A stretch of DNA of 64,000 nucleotides, from positions 1-64,000 of the forward strand of contig NZ_FOCJ01000013.1 in the NCBI RefSeq assembly GCF_900110075.1, read 5' to 3'. Position numbers and translations under genes: made by a program. Positions 42,566 through 51,240 of this stretch are shown here, in pieces (position 1 is the stretch's first letter; the number at the start of each line of letters is the position of its first letter). Origin of the DNA: Paenibacillus sp. OV219. Lineage in GTDB: Bacteria > Bacillota > Bacilli > Paenibacillales > Paenibacillaceae. The notes beneath the pieces were generated by a model. That model worked only from the letters and a program-made list of their open reading frames with translations. It had not been told where the DNA came from and did no database searches.

Positions 42566-44563
42566 ATGGCACAGAAGGGAAAGGGCATTCGGCTCGATGT
42601 CGCTCCATATGGAGCAGATTCGAATGCGGGGACAGAAGAAGCCCCGGTACGCACGCTATCGGAGGCGTTGGCGCGAACGAGAAGCTGCGGCAGTGCGGAC
42701 AAAAGGATTATCGTTCGAGCCGGTGAATACGAGGACGTATCCTTGGTCTTGACCGCAGAGGATGCCGGACTAACGATTGAAGCTTATCCGAACGAGTATC
42801 CGGTGCTGTACGGGGGCTCGTTGATCAAGTCTTGGCAGAGGGAAGGAGAATGGCTGACCGCGACGCTGGATGGCGTGAACGCTGAAGATCGTACACGTGA
42901 CTTCCGCATGATTGAAGTGAACGGAACATGCCGGCAACGGGCGCGATTGCCGGAGCAGGGGGCGTTCCGGCATCCGAACGCATTCGACGTCGAATGGCTC
43001 TCGACCTTCGCAGGCGGCTGGAAGCGGCAGCCGATGGAGGAAGAAATGATGACGCTTCGCGTCAATGCTTCCGATGTTGGCACATGGCTGGACTGTGGTA
43101 ATGCGGAGCTGACCATCTACCACGAATGGGATGAGTCGCTAGTTGGCGTCTCTCATGTTGAACAGGCGCAGGTGCAAATGTCAGGCGCGGATCAGGAGGA
43201 TGAATGCGGCGTAACCGAAATTCATTTCGCGAATGCGCCGGGACATCCGCCAGGCGCATTCTACGCACGCAATGATAACGCCATGACTTATGCGGTTTGG
43301 AATGTACGGGAAGGTCTGCGCCAACCGGGACAATGGTATTTGGATCGAACGGCTGGGAAGCTTGTCTACTGGCCGCTCCCGGAGGAGTCAGAGCATCCGG
43401 AGTCGCTTCGTGTGATTGCACCTGCGAGAGAGCAGCTTCTTCGACTGGAAGAAGGCGCGAATCGGATTCGTATCGCCGGCCTCACGTTTGCATGCGCCGC
43501 GACTCCGCTCTCTGCGGGGGGCTTCGGGGCGATTCATGTGAGCGCTGCGATTCAAGCTGAAGAGGTGGAGGAGGTCGAGTTTGACCGCGTCACTGTTCGC
43601 AACACCGGCGGCTGGGCGTTCCAATTGAGCGGCAAGCATATCAGGCTCAATGAATGTCATGTCCATCATACCGGGGCAGGCGGTATTCAGTGGAAGGGAG
43701 AAGCGATTACGCTTGAGTGCTCGCGTATTCACGACGTGGGGCTCGTTTACTCGAGTGCCATTGCGGTGAACAGTGATGGCGCAGGCCATACGATCGGCCA
43801 CAACGAGATTCATGACACGCCGTACAGCGGCATCGCGAGCTCAAGCTCGAATACGACAATTAGTAGTAATTTGCTTTATAACACGATGAACTTCATGAAG
43901 GACGGTTCTGCGATCTACCTGAGCTGGTACAGCGACCAGGTGAACGTCAGCGGCAATGCGGTGTTCGCCAAATCGAAGGAGCATGTGCGGCGCTACGCGT
44001 ACTACCTTGACGAGAAATGCACGAATTGTACGGTCGAACGCAATCTAGCGGTTAATCTCGGCTTGCCGATGTTGAGTCATATGACGCGGGACTGTCGTTA
44101 TATTAGCAATATTTTTCTCGATCGCGGTCCTCAGGTGCTCTCCGTCTATAATACGTTCGGACTTGTGTTCGAACGCAATGTGCTTGAGGCAGAGTCGATT
44201 AAGATCATCTCGACGAAGGGCAACCCGAGCAAGCTGCCTTCTGCGGAATATGACGAGCATCCTTATATGAGCACGTTCTCAGCTGCAGATGGCATTGCCT
44301 CATTCAGGGATAATGTGCTGCATAGTCGAAGCGGCGTTCGCACCTTCAGTGAAGTACTGCATTATACGAAGATAGGCGTGGAGCGGGAACTGCAGGAGCA
44401 AGACGGTAATGTGTTTGCGGATCCACAGCTGAAGGGAGCAGACTCAGGTGAATTGATCTTCGAGGCGCGTTCTGTCACAAATCCTCGAGGTATCGAGCCG
44501 TTGTCATTCGCGGATGTTGGCTGCCAAGGCCGATATGCAGAGGTATTCGAGCAATTTAAATAA
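42566..44563 (+). CDS. Right-handed parallel beta-helix protein, GH141-like
   Basis: A 665-residue protein. The opening (LDVAPYGADSNAGTEEAPV) and repeated short strands (GAGGIQWKGE, TPYSGIASSSSNTTISSN) are those of beta-helix glycosidases such as GH141, some of which are alpha-L-fucosidases or xylanases. No signal peptide is seen. ATG 42566 is preferred over GTG 42554 because GAGGTGAG precedes it at 42551-42558. The placement after GH35 and before a decayed GH29 fucosidase makes a glycan with fucose plausible, which is an inference. Confidence 0.75.
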   Translation: MAQKGKGIRLDVAPYGADSNAGTEEAPVRTLSEALARTRSCGSADKRIIVRAGEYEDVSLVLTAEDAGLTIEAYPNEYPVLYGGSLIKSWQREGEWLTATLDGVNAEDRTRDFRMIEVNGTCRQRARLPEQGAFRHPNAFDVEWLSTFAGGWKRQPMEEEMMTLRVNASDVGTWLDCGNAELTIYHEWDESLVGVSHVEQAQVQMSGADQEDECGVTEIHFANAPGHPPGAFYARNDNAMTYAVWNVREGLRQPGQWYLDRTAGKLVYWPLPEESEHPESLRVIAPAREQLLRLEEGANRIRIAGLTFACAATPLSAGGFGAIHVSAAIQAEEVEEVEFDRVTVRNTGGWAFQLSGKHIRLNECHVHHTGAGGIQWKGEAITLECSRIHDVGLVYSSAIAVNSDGAGHTIGHNEIHDTPYSGIASSSSNTTISSNLLYNTMNFMKDGSAIYLSWYSDQVNVSGNAVFAKSKEHVRRYAYYLDEKCTNCTVERNLAVNLGLPMLSHMTRDCRYISNIFLDRGPQVLSVYNTFGLVFERNVLEAESIKIISTKGNPSKLPSAEYDEHPYMSTFSAADGIASFRDNVLHSRSGVRTFSEVLHYTKIGVERELQEQDGNVFADPQLKGADSGELIFEARSVTNPRGIEPLSFADVGCQGRYAEVFEQFK

Positions 44564-44578
44564 GAGGGGGAGCTGCTG

Positions 44579-45028
44579 GCGACTTCATGTTGTCCCGAGC
44601 AAATTCTTCCGCCCGAGGGCGTCGTTAACGATGCAGGTGAGCCTGATCCTTGGGAAGCATGCATTACGCTGAATGATCATTGGGGATACTGCTATAGTGA
44701 TATGAATTACAAATCACCGAAGACGGTTATTCGCGGCTTGGTGGAATGCGTAAGCAAAATTAATTTTCGCGGCTTAAGCGGCAGGATCAAGCGAGCGAGA
44801 CTACTCGCAGACGGTTCGGAGATTAAGGTGGAAACGCCGTGGAATGCAGGGGAATATCCGGAGGATGCATTCATCGGCTTCAGCAGCGCTACTCTTCCGG
44901 ATGAGACTGACACTGTGGTGGAGCTTGAACATATTGATGGTGAAGTTAGAAAGAACATGTTCATATGTGTGAAAACGTGTTCTACTATTTTCTTAATAAA
45001 CTTAATTAAGTATGTAAAAAAATTATAG
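44579..45028 (+). pseudogene. Gutted GH29 alpha-L-fucosidase
   Basis: A ribosome site GAGGGGGAG (44564-44572) directly follows the previous stop. Then one frame reads CCPEQILPPEGVVNDAGEPD, WEACITLNDHWGYCYSDMNY and KSPKTVIRGLVECVSK, which belong to the late part of a GH29 catalytic domain, and jumps to IKRARLLADGSEIKVETPWN and FIGFSSATLPDETDTV, the C-terminal domain. So the first ~250 residues and a later stretch are gone, all in one frame. No start codon is well placed. It cannot be an active enzyme. Confidence 0.7.
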
Positions 45029-45098
45029 CAATTGACGAGCAAATGTGTTAGTTTAGGAGTTGTAAGCAACTACGAAGACAAACCTTGAGGTGATTTAG

Positions 45099-45941
45099 GT
45101 GAATTTGAAAGTTAGTCAAGAAGAATTGGATACACTAACACTTAAACCGGAAACACTTGAGATAGCCGCTAACCTGGTTAAGATTAACGGCTATGTTATT
45201 ATTGAGAGCGTTGTTCCACAAGCGAAAGTAACAGAACTGTTCACAGCGTTCAAGAAAGCGATGGACTGGTTCATTGAGAAGCACGGTCATGATGTTTATC
45301 TGAAGAAGAAAGGCTTCAACGAAGGTACGAACCACCTCGGCATCTTCCTTCCGTTCGAAGCTCCATTCAACGATTCGCTCGTTATCGAGCACCCATTTGC
45401 AATGGCAATCATCGACAAAGTGCTTGGTCCTGAGTACAGCGTAACGTTGTTCTCGTCCAACACTTCGCTGCCAGGCGGACAGAAGACACAACCGGTTCAT
45501 GCCGATTACGGCGCTCGCTTCGGCGATCAATGTCAAGTGTCGCTGCCGATTACGGATCTTGTGTTCAACATTCCACTCGTTGATGTACACGATGGCAATG
45601 GCCCAATGGAAATTTGGCCAGGCGGCACGCACTTGATGCCAGACAGCTGGTACGGCCCGAACGCGCCGAAGCCGGAAGATCTTGCGCCATATATGCACTC
45701 GATGAAAGTGCATATGCCAGCAGGCTCCATCCTGATCCGCGACGTTCGTATGTGGCACAGAGGAACGCCTAACAAAGGCAACGAAATCCGTCCGAATATC
45801 GCGCTCATCTACAGCTCTGTAGACCGCGACAACCGTGTACAAATTCCGCAAGAGACGTACGACAACATGTCGCCGCGCGCTCAGCGCCTGTTCCGTTGGC
45901 AGAAGATTGGCTTCCCAGCAATCGAGCCTACGCACGAATAG
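45099..45941 (+). CDS. Phytanoyl-CoA dioxygenase family protein
   Basis: A 280-residue Fe(II)/2-oxoglutarate-dependent oxygenase. The metal triad is HAD near 130 (PVHADYGARFGD) and the late His in MWHRGTPN near 223; the 2-oxoglutarate arginine follows in IRPNIAL. It hydroxylates a small substrate that is unknown. GTG 45099 follows TTGAGGTG. It is separated from the fucosidase relic by about 70 bases and is closed by its own terminator, so it may be a unit of its own. Confidence 0.85.
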   Translation: MNLKVSQEELDTLTLKPETLEIAANLVKINGYVIIESVVPQAKVTELFTAFKKAMDWFIEKHGHDVYLKKKGFNEGTNHLGIFLPFEAPFNDSLVIEHPFAMAIIDKVLGPEYSVTLFSSNTSLPGGQKTQPVHADYGARFGDQCQVSLPITDLVFNIPLVDVHDGNGPMEIWPGGTHLMPDSWYGPNAPKPEDLAPYMHSMKVHMPAGSILIRDVRMWHRGTPNKGNEIRPNIALIYSSVDRDNRVQIPQETYDNMSPRAQRLFRWQKIGFPAIEPTHE

Positions 45942-45949
45942 AATTGTCA

Positions 45950-45989
45950 CAAGAACTACAAGGCTACGGCTTTGTAGTTCTTTTTATTT
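45950..45989 (+). terminator. Intrinsic terminator
   Basis: AAGAACTACAAGGC and GCTTTGTAGTTCTT arms with a short loop, then T-rich sequence, right after the dioxygenase gene. Confidence 0.85.
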
Positions 45990-46043
45990 CCCAATTTTGG
46001 GCATATAATGGAAGTCATCTGGCGGTTAATGGAGGTGGACAGC

Positions 46044-46595
46044 TTGAAGGATCGAATGCCGCGGCAGCTGTCGCGTCGAGCTTTTCTAGGGACTACCGGC
46101 AAACTCGCTTTAGGTGTTACTGCTGCATTGACAGGTACAACGGGACTATTCTATTACGGCGCGAAGACGCATAAGAGCGAAGCGGAAGCCGAGCAGCGGC
46201 CGGGAAATATCGCAGATCTCGGCAGCTATGAAGAGTTAGCGGCACTGACAGAGATGAAGAAAATCCATTACGAAGCCGAATATGTAGATGCTTGGTATAC
46301 GAAGCCTCTAAGAGGGTTCGTCTATGTGACGAAGGATCAGAACGGAGAGATTCTCATTTTGTCGCCAGCCTGCACGCATTTGGGTTGTTCGGTTGAGCCG
46401 GCAACAACAGGGCAGCGCGAGAAGACGAAGAATTTGGTACTCTTCTGCCCATGCCACGGCGCCGAGTTTGGTAAGTACGGCGAGACCGTAAGCACCGTTG
46501 TGCCCCGCGGACTAGATACATTCAAGCCAATTATCGCTGGGGGCCGCGTATACTTCGATGCCATGCAGCCGATTCAAAGAAGTGAATCTACATAG
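46044..46595 (+). CDS. Tat-exported Rieske [2Fe-2S] protein
   Basis: A 183-residue protein with a twin-arginine signal (QLSRRAFLG near 8-16, then a hydrophobic stretch), so it is exported folded. The Rieske cluster motifs are CTHLGC near 110-115 and CPCHGAEF near 136-143, giving the two Cys-His pairs and the disulfide. The C-terminus is like that of QcrA/arsenite-oxidase-type Rieske proteins. TTG 46044 is chosen because GGAGGTGG lies five bases before it. It stands alone, with no cytochrome b gene next to it, and a terminator follows. Confidence 0.88.
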   Translation: MKDRMPRQLSRRAFLGTTGKLALGVTAALTGTTGLFYYGAKTHKSEAEAEQRPGNIADLGSYEELAALTEMKKIHYEAEYVDAWYTKPLRGFVYVTKDQNGEILILSPACTHLGCSVEPATTGQREKTKNLVLFCPCHGAEFGKYGETVSTVVPRGLDTFKPIIAGGRVYFDAMQPIQRSEST

Positions 46596-46609
46596 ATAGA
46601 TGATAGATG

Positions 46610-46642
46610 AGAAGCGCCGGCTGATTCGCCGGTGCTTCTGTT
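46610..46642 (+). terminator. Intrinsic terminator
   Basis: AGAAGCGCCGGC-tgattc-GCCGGTGCTTCT hairpin (one wobble), followed by GTTAT. It separates the Rieske gene from selD, so they are probably independent units. Confidence 0.75.
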
Positions 46643-46712
46643 ATGAAAGCGATAGCATTGCTTCTCCAAAGTGTATCGGGTACCATTTATATAAGGTCAT
46701 AGAGAGGGATGG

Positions 46713-47774
46713 ATGTGGACGATGTCGGAATCAATGCAAGATATTAAGTTAACTTCCTATTCGAGCAAAGGCGGCTGCGGCTGCAAAATCGGTCCAGCAG
46801 ATCTAGCGGCAGTACTCAGCAATCTGCCAGCGGCGAAGCCAAATCCGAACCTGCTAGTCGGTCTCGACACGAGCGATGATGCAGGCGTGTATAAACTAAC
46901 GGACGAGCTGGCGCTTGTCCAGACGCTCGACTTCTTCACGCCGATCGTGGATAATCCGTATGACTTCGGCCAAATCGCCGCGGCTAATGCGATTAGCGAT
47001 ATTTATGCGATGGGCGGGAAGCCACTGACGGTTTTAAACATTGTCGCGTTTCCAATCTCGACGCTGGATAAACGTGTCCTTAGCGAGATTCTTCGGGGTG
47101 CAGCAGATAAAGTCGAAGAAGCCGGGGCCACGCTCGTAGGCGGCCATTCGATTGACGATAAAGAACCGAAGTTCGGTCTTGCAGTCACCGGACTTGTCCA
47201 TCCTAATAAAGTGCGGGCGAATGCAGGCGCGAAGCCTGGCGACCGCCTAATCCTGACGAAGCCAATCGGTGTCGGCATTCTGACGACTTCGATCAAGACG
47301 GATCAGCTGACGCCGGAAGAGACGGCGCGACTGACGAAGGTGATGGCGACGCTCAACAAGACGGCGGCCGAGACGATGGAGCCGTTCGATGTGCATGGCT
47401 GTACCGATGTGACGGGCTTTGGCTTAGTCGGTCACGCGCTGGAGATGGCAAAAGGCAGCAAGGTCAGCGTGCATATCCAGAAGCAACGCGTGCCGCTGCT
47501 GCCGAGAGTTCGCGAGCTTGCAGAGCAAGGCTTCGTGCCAGGCGGAACGAAGAACAACTTCGCGCATGTCCAAGATGACGTAACATTCGCGGACGACATC
47601 GATCAAATCGACCGTTATATTCTGTGCGACGCGGTCACATCTGGCGGGCTGCTTATTTCAGTCGCAGGTGAGCAAGCCGAAGCGCTGCTTGAGGCGCTGA
47701 AGGAGAATGGCGTCGAAGCAAGCTTGATCGGCGAAGTAACTGATGAGCGTCCAGGACATATTTTCGTACAATAA
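46713..47774 (+). CDS. selD: Selenide, water dikinase SelD
   Basis: A 353-residue enzyme that makes selenophosphate from selenide and ATP, the selenium donor for tRNA and proteins. The active-site block is SKGGCGCKIG, with the catalytic Cys22 (a Sec in some species) and Lys25; the ATP/metal residues follow in LDTSDDAGVYKL and GGHSIDDKEPKFGLAVTG. ATG 46713 or 46722 are both possible behind GAGGG. It lies 20 bases ahead of mnmH. Confidence 0.93.
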   Translation: MWTMSESMQDIKLTSYSSKGGCGCKIGPADLAAVLSNLPAAKPNPNLLVGLDTSDDAGVYKLTDELALVQTLDFFTPIVDNPYDFGQIAAANAISDIYAMGGKPLTVLNIVAFPISTLDKRVLSEILRGAADKVEEAGATLVGGHSIDDKEPKFGLAVTGLVHPNKVRANAGAKPGDRLILTKPIGVGILTTSIKTDQLTPEETARLTKVMATLNKTAAETMEPFDVHGCTDVTGFGLVGHALEMAKGSKVSVHIQKQRVPLLPRVRELAEQGFVPGGTKNNFAHVQDDVTFADDIDQIDRYILCDAVTSGGLLISVAGEQAEALLEALKENGVEASLIGEVTDERPGHIFVQ

Positions 47775-47794
47775 CTATTCAAGGGGAAAAGGCG

Positions 47795-48838
47795 ATGTTT
47801 CAAGATATTGCAATTGAAGAACTATCAGCGCTGAGACAAACTGGCAGCATCGTTACGATAGATGTGAGATCACCTTCCGAGTATGCGGACGCGACGATTC
47901 CCGGCAGCTTAAATATTCCGCTGTTTAATGATGAAGAGCGTGCCGAGATTGGCACGATCTATAAGCAGGTAAGCGTGCATGCGGCGAAGGAACGCGGTCT
48001 TGAGATCGCATCGGCGAAGCTTCCTGCTTTTATCAAGGCGTTCTCGCAAATCCCGGGCAAGAAAGCTGTATTCTGCTGGCGAGGGGGAATGCGGAGCAAG
48101 ACGAGTGCGACGGTGCTCGATCTGATGGGTATCCGCATATACCGGATTGAAGGCGGTTACCGCGCTTATCGCCAGTGGGTCGTAAGCCGCATGGATGAGT
48201 TTGAGCTTGCGCCTCTCGCTTATGTGCTGCACGGCAACACGGGGACGGGGAAAACCGCTATTCTGCGCAAGCTGCAGGAGCAGTCCTATCCGGTACTGGA
48301 TATTGAACGTTTGGCGGGCCATCGCGGCTCGATCTTCGGCAATATCGGGCTCATCTCCCATAATCAGAAGACGTTCGACGCACAGCTGTCTGATGAGTTG
48401 ATCCGGCTAGAGTCTGTTCCGTATTTTCTAATGGAAGCGGAGAGCAAGCGAGTCGGCAAGATTGTACTGCCAGGTGGACTTGTGAAGAAGAAAGAAGAGG
48501 GTAAGCATATTTGGCTTGAGCTTCCGCTTGAAGCGCGAGTGACGAATTTGCTTGAAGAATATAAGCCGTGGGAGCATCAAGAAGCTTGCATCCAGTCGTT
48601 CCGGCTGATCAAATCACGGATGCATACGCCGATTGCTGCAGAGATCGAATGGGCGTTGAAGCACGAGGAGTACCGCATGGCGATTGAGCTGCTGCTTGTT
48701 CACTACTATGATCAGCGTTACTCGCATTCGAATTCGGCATATGAATTGGATGATCGCATCGTCATTAAGGCAGCATCTGTAGATGAAGCAGTTGTGGAGA
48801 TTCAACAGCTACTGGGAGGGGGGACCGCGAATGAGTGA
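47795..48838 (+). CDS. mnmH: tRNA 2-selenouridine synthase MnmH
   Basis: A 347-residue enzyme that replaces sulfur of 2-thiouridine at tRNA position 34 by selenium, using selenophosphate. The N-terminal rhodanese domain carries Cys94 (FCWRGGMRS); a P-loop GNTGTGKT near 147-154 begins the second domain, followed by [13 protein letters not shown]. It is co-transcribed with selD. No selA, selB or selC is seen here, so the pair most likely serves selenouridine only. ATG 47795 follows AAGGGG. Confidence 0.92.
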   Translation: MFQDIAIEELSALRQTGSIVTIDVRSPSEYADATIPGSLNIPLFNDEERAEIGTIYKQVSVHAAKERGLEIASAKLPAFIKAFSQIPGKKAVFCWRGGMRSKTSATVLDLMGIRIYRIEGGYRAYRQWVVSRMDEFELAPLAYVLHGNTGTGKTAILRKLQEQSYPVLDIERLAGHRGSIFGNIGLISHNQKTFDAQLSDELIRLESVPYFLMEAESKRVGKIVLPGGLVKKKEEGKHIWLELPLEARVTNLLEEYKPWEHQEACIQSFRLIKSRMHTPIAAEIEWALKHEEYRMAIELLLVHYYDQRYSHSNSAYELDDRIVIKAASVDEAVVEIQQLLGGGTANE

Positions 48839-49721
48839 TAGGATGAGTGAAGAAGGATTCATTGACGTACCCGGTGGAAAAGTCTGGTATACGAGGCTTA
48901 CCGAAGACGGAGGCAATGGGACTCCGCTCGTGGTGCTTCACGGTGGTCCCGGCAATACGCATGGGGCGCTGAAGTTTGCACTTGGCGCACTTGCGAATGA
49001 GCGACCGGTCATCTTCTACGATCAGCTTGGATCTGGTAATTCCGAGCGGCCGACGGATGTATCGCTTTGGAAGACGGATCGCTTCATAGATGAGTTGGTA
49101 TGTATTCGTGAGGCGCTGGGCCTTGCGGAGATACACGTGCTCGGACATTCGTGGGGTACGATGCTTGCGGCATCGTATTTGATTGAACGTAAGCCGGAAG
49201 GCGTTCGCAGTGTTATTTTCTCCAGTCCATGCCTGAGCAGTGCGCTTTGGAAGCAGGATGCCGATAGGCTCATTGCGCAGCTTCCTGACGATGTCCAGCA
49301 GACAATCGTGCTTCATGAGGAGCAGGGGACGACCGATTCCGAGGCATACCAAGCGGCGATGAAGGTTTATTACGACCGACATGTGTTAAGGCTTGATCCG
49401 GTGCCGGAAATCGTTAAGCTCAGCAGGCCAAAAGGGAATAAAGAAGTTTATATGACGATGTGGGGACCGTCCGAATTTTGCCCAACCGGCAATTTGAAGC
49501 ATTATGATGTGACGCCGCAGCTGCATGAAATCACTATCCCATCGCTCTTCTTGTGTGGACGCTATGATGAGGCAACCCCGGAGGCAACGCAGCATTACCA
49601 GTCGCTTGTGCCAGGGGCGGACTTTCATGTGTTCGAGGAAAGCTCGCATATGAGCTATATGGAAGAAACGGACGAGTATTTGCAGGAAGTAAGGCAGTTT
49701 CTTCATAAGGTGGAGGGGTAA
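48831..49721 (+). CDS. Proline-iminopeptidase-like alpha/beta hydrolase
   Basis: A 296-residue alpha/beta hydrolase. The oxyanion segment HGGPGNTHG near 38-46 and the nucleophile GHSWG near 106-110 are characteristic of proline iminopeptidases and related peptidases or esterases; the Asp and His are in [10 protein letters not shown] and [12 protein letters not shown] 48831 overlaps the end of mnmH by eight bases, with GGGAGGGGGG upstream. It is the first of two enzymes at this end of the unit. Confidence 0.85.
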   Translation: MSDRMSEEGFIDVPGGKVWYTRLTEDGGNGTPLVVLHGGPGNTHGALKFALGALANERPVIFYDQLGSGNSERPTDVSLWKTDRFIDELVCIREALGLAEIHVLGHSWGTMLAASYLIERKPEGVRSVIFSSPCLSSALWKQDADRLIAQLPDDVQQTIVLHEEQGTTDSEAYQAAMKVYYDRHVLRLDPVPEIVKLSRPKGNKEVYMTMWGPSEFCPTGNLKHYDVTPQLHEITIPSLFLCGRYDEATPEATQHYQSLVPGADFHVFEESSHMSYMEETDEYLQEVRQFLHKVEG

Positions 49722-49722
49722 C

Positions 49723-50532
49723 GTGGAACGAATTAATGAGTCGGCGTGGCCGGTGACACGGACAACGCTTACCCATGATCTGACAGCGCTTGGCGTTACG
49801 AAGGGAATGACGCTCATCGTGCATTCCTCGCTCAAGTCAATGAACCGCTTCATTGTAGGCGGCGCCGGCGCGGTTGTTTTGGCGCTTGAGGATGCTATCG
49901 GGGAAGAAGGCACGCTTGTTATGCCGGCACATAGTGGTGACTTGTCCGATCCTGCACCATGGCAGTACCCACCTGTGCCGGAAGCGTGGTGGCAGCTTAT
50001 TCGTGACGAGATGCCGGCGTTCCAGCCAGATCTGACACCTACGCGGGGAATGGGCGCTGTTGTGGAATGCTTCCGCAAGCAGGAAGGAACGGTGCGGAGT
50101 TATCATCCGCAGGTGTCTTTTGCAGCAAGAGGACCACAGGCGGCTTACCTTACAGCAGATCATTCACTTGCATATGGGCTCGGGGAGCAGTCGCCGCTTG
50201 CAAAGCTGTATGACTGCAGGGCTTCGGTGCTCCTCTTCGGCGTCGATCATAGCAATAATACATCCCTTCATCTCGCGGAATACCGCGTAAGCTATGCGAC
50301 CAAGCAGCAGGTGACCAATTATGCGCCGATTCTCGTTGATGGCAGACGAGAGTGGACGGCAATTGCGGAGATTAATTTTAATTCGGATGACTTTGGCTTG
50401 CTTGGTCAAGCATTCGAGCAGGAGACAGGCTGCGTGAAGCTCGGACAGGTCGGTGATGCAGTGATCCGCCTTGTGCCAGTTCGAGAGTTGGTTGATTATA
50501 GTGTGAAATGGATGGAAGAGAATAGGAAGTAA
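49723..50532 (+). CDS. Aminoglycoside N(3)-acetyltransferase family protein
   Basis: A 269-residue antibiotic-NAT-fold protein of the AAC(3)/YokD type. Typical blocks: VHSSLKSMNRFIVGGAGAVV near 28-47, EGTLVMPAHSGD near 60-71, TRGMGAVVECFRK near 107-119 and HPQVSFAARGP near 127-137, with the late TSLHLAEYR. The family includes aminoglycoside resistance enzymes and chromosomal relatives of unknown substrate; this one is not part of a mobile element. GTG 49723 follows GGAGGGG, one base after the previous stop. Confidence 0.85.
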   Translation: MERINESAWPVTRTTLTHDLTALGVTKGMTLIVHSSLKSMNRFIVGGAGAVVLALEDAIGEEGTLVMPAHSGDLSDPAPWQYPPVPEAWWQLIRDEMPAFQPDLTPTRGMGAVVECFRKQEGTVRSYHPQVSFAARGPQAAYLTADHSLAYGLGEQSPLAKLYDCRASVLLFGVDHSNNTSLHLAEYRVSYATKQQVTNYAPILVDGRREWTAIAEINFNSDDFGLLGQAFEQETGCVKLGQVGDAVIRLVPVRELVDYSVKWMEENRK

Positions 50533-50560
50533 TTGAGGAAAATTTAAAGTGATTCATTAG

Positions 50561-50590
50561 AAAAGCCGCTCCATTATGGAGCGGCTTTAG
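50561..50590. terminator. Bidirectional intrinsic terminator
   Basis: AAAGCCGCTCC-attat-GGAGCGGCTTT, perfect stem with A and T at opposite ends, between two convergent genes. Confidence 0.9.
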
Positions 50591-50612
50591 CTTTGTACTG
50601 TTACTTGATTCG

Positions 50613-51221
50613 TTACAGCGCTGACGGCAGCTGTCGCAAATACATGTCCTTCGCGTTCTTCGCTCGCTTCAACACTTCGACCGTACTCGGATACGGATGG
50701 ATATAGATCGTAGGGTAATCAATCTCCTCATAATGTGTCCGAACTGGAAAAGCGAGCTGCTCCTCCTCGAGCGAGAACTGGGCGTCGATGCCGGGCTTGT
50801 TGCCGCGCGCATCGAGACGGACCCATCTGCCAAGCGATTGCAGGTAGACGCCGTTCAGTGCATGGATGACATAGCCGGTGTCGGGCGTATCTCCTAGCGT
50901 AAGCCGCTGATAGCAGAAGCCCGCTGGCACGTCCCTGCTCCGCAGCAGCGCGCAGAGCAGCATGGATTTGGCATAGCAAATCCCTTCCCGGTGCAGCAGG
51001 GCGCCAGATGCGGACGAGGTGACGCGAGTACTCTGGATATCCCAAGTGTGGGAGATGTGATCGCGGACATATTCGAATGCCTTTCTTACGAAAGCAATCT
51101 CGCTATCTGTCTCACGGCTCAGCTCATCCGCAAGCGCAGCAACTGCAGAATGTGAGAAATCCACTTCTACAGATTCGATTAGGTAATCTTCTAATTGCTC
51201 CGATTCCAGCTGCATCTCCAT
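50613..51221 (-). CDS. Transglutaminase-like protein
   Basis: A 202-residue cytosolic protein with a papain-like transglutaminase core: catalytic Cys in EGICYAKSMLLCALLR near 77-92, His in YVIHALNGVYL near 114-124 and Asp in WVRLDARGNK near 131-140. Such domains are peptidases or ligases in bacteria; substrate unknown. The start is ATG 51221 with GAGGT about ten bases upstream (51215 is the alternative). It lies 19 bases after the YcaQ-like gene and probably shares its transcript. Confidence 0.8.
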   Translation of the reverse strand: MEMQLESEQLEDYLIESVEVDFSHSAVAALADELSRETDSEIAFVRKAFEYVRDHISHTWDIQSTRVTSSASGALLHREGICYAKSMLLCALLRSRDVPAGFCYQRLTLGDTPDTGYVIHALNGVYLQSLGRWVRLDARGNKPGIDAQFSLEEEQLAFPVRTHYEEIDYPTIYIHPYPSTVEVLKRAKNAKDMYLRQLPSAL

Positions 51222-51240
51222 CTTCGAACAACCTCACTCT

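Noticed and set aside
44702-45028. Stand-alone small gene
   Set aside because: It is the tail of the decayed GH29 gene, in the same frame as recognisable fucosidase sequence starting at 44579.
24297-50532. Mobile antibiotic-resistance genes (FosB, AAC(3)-like, erythromycin-esterase-like)
   Set aside because: All look like chromosomal relatives among ordinary genes, with no mobile element; resistance is not shown by sequence alone.
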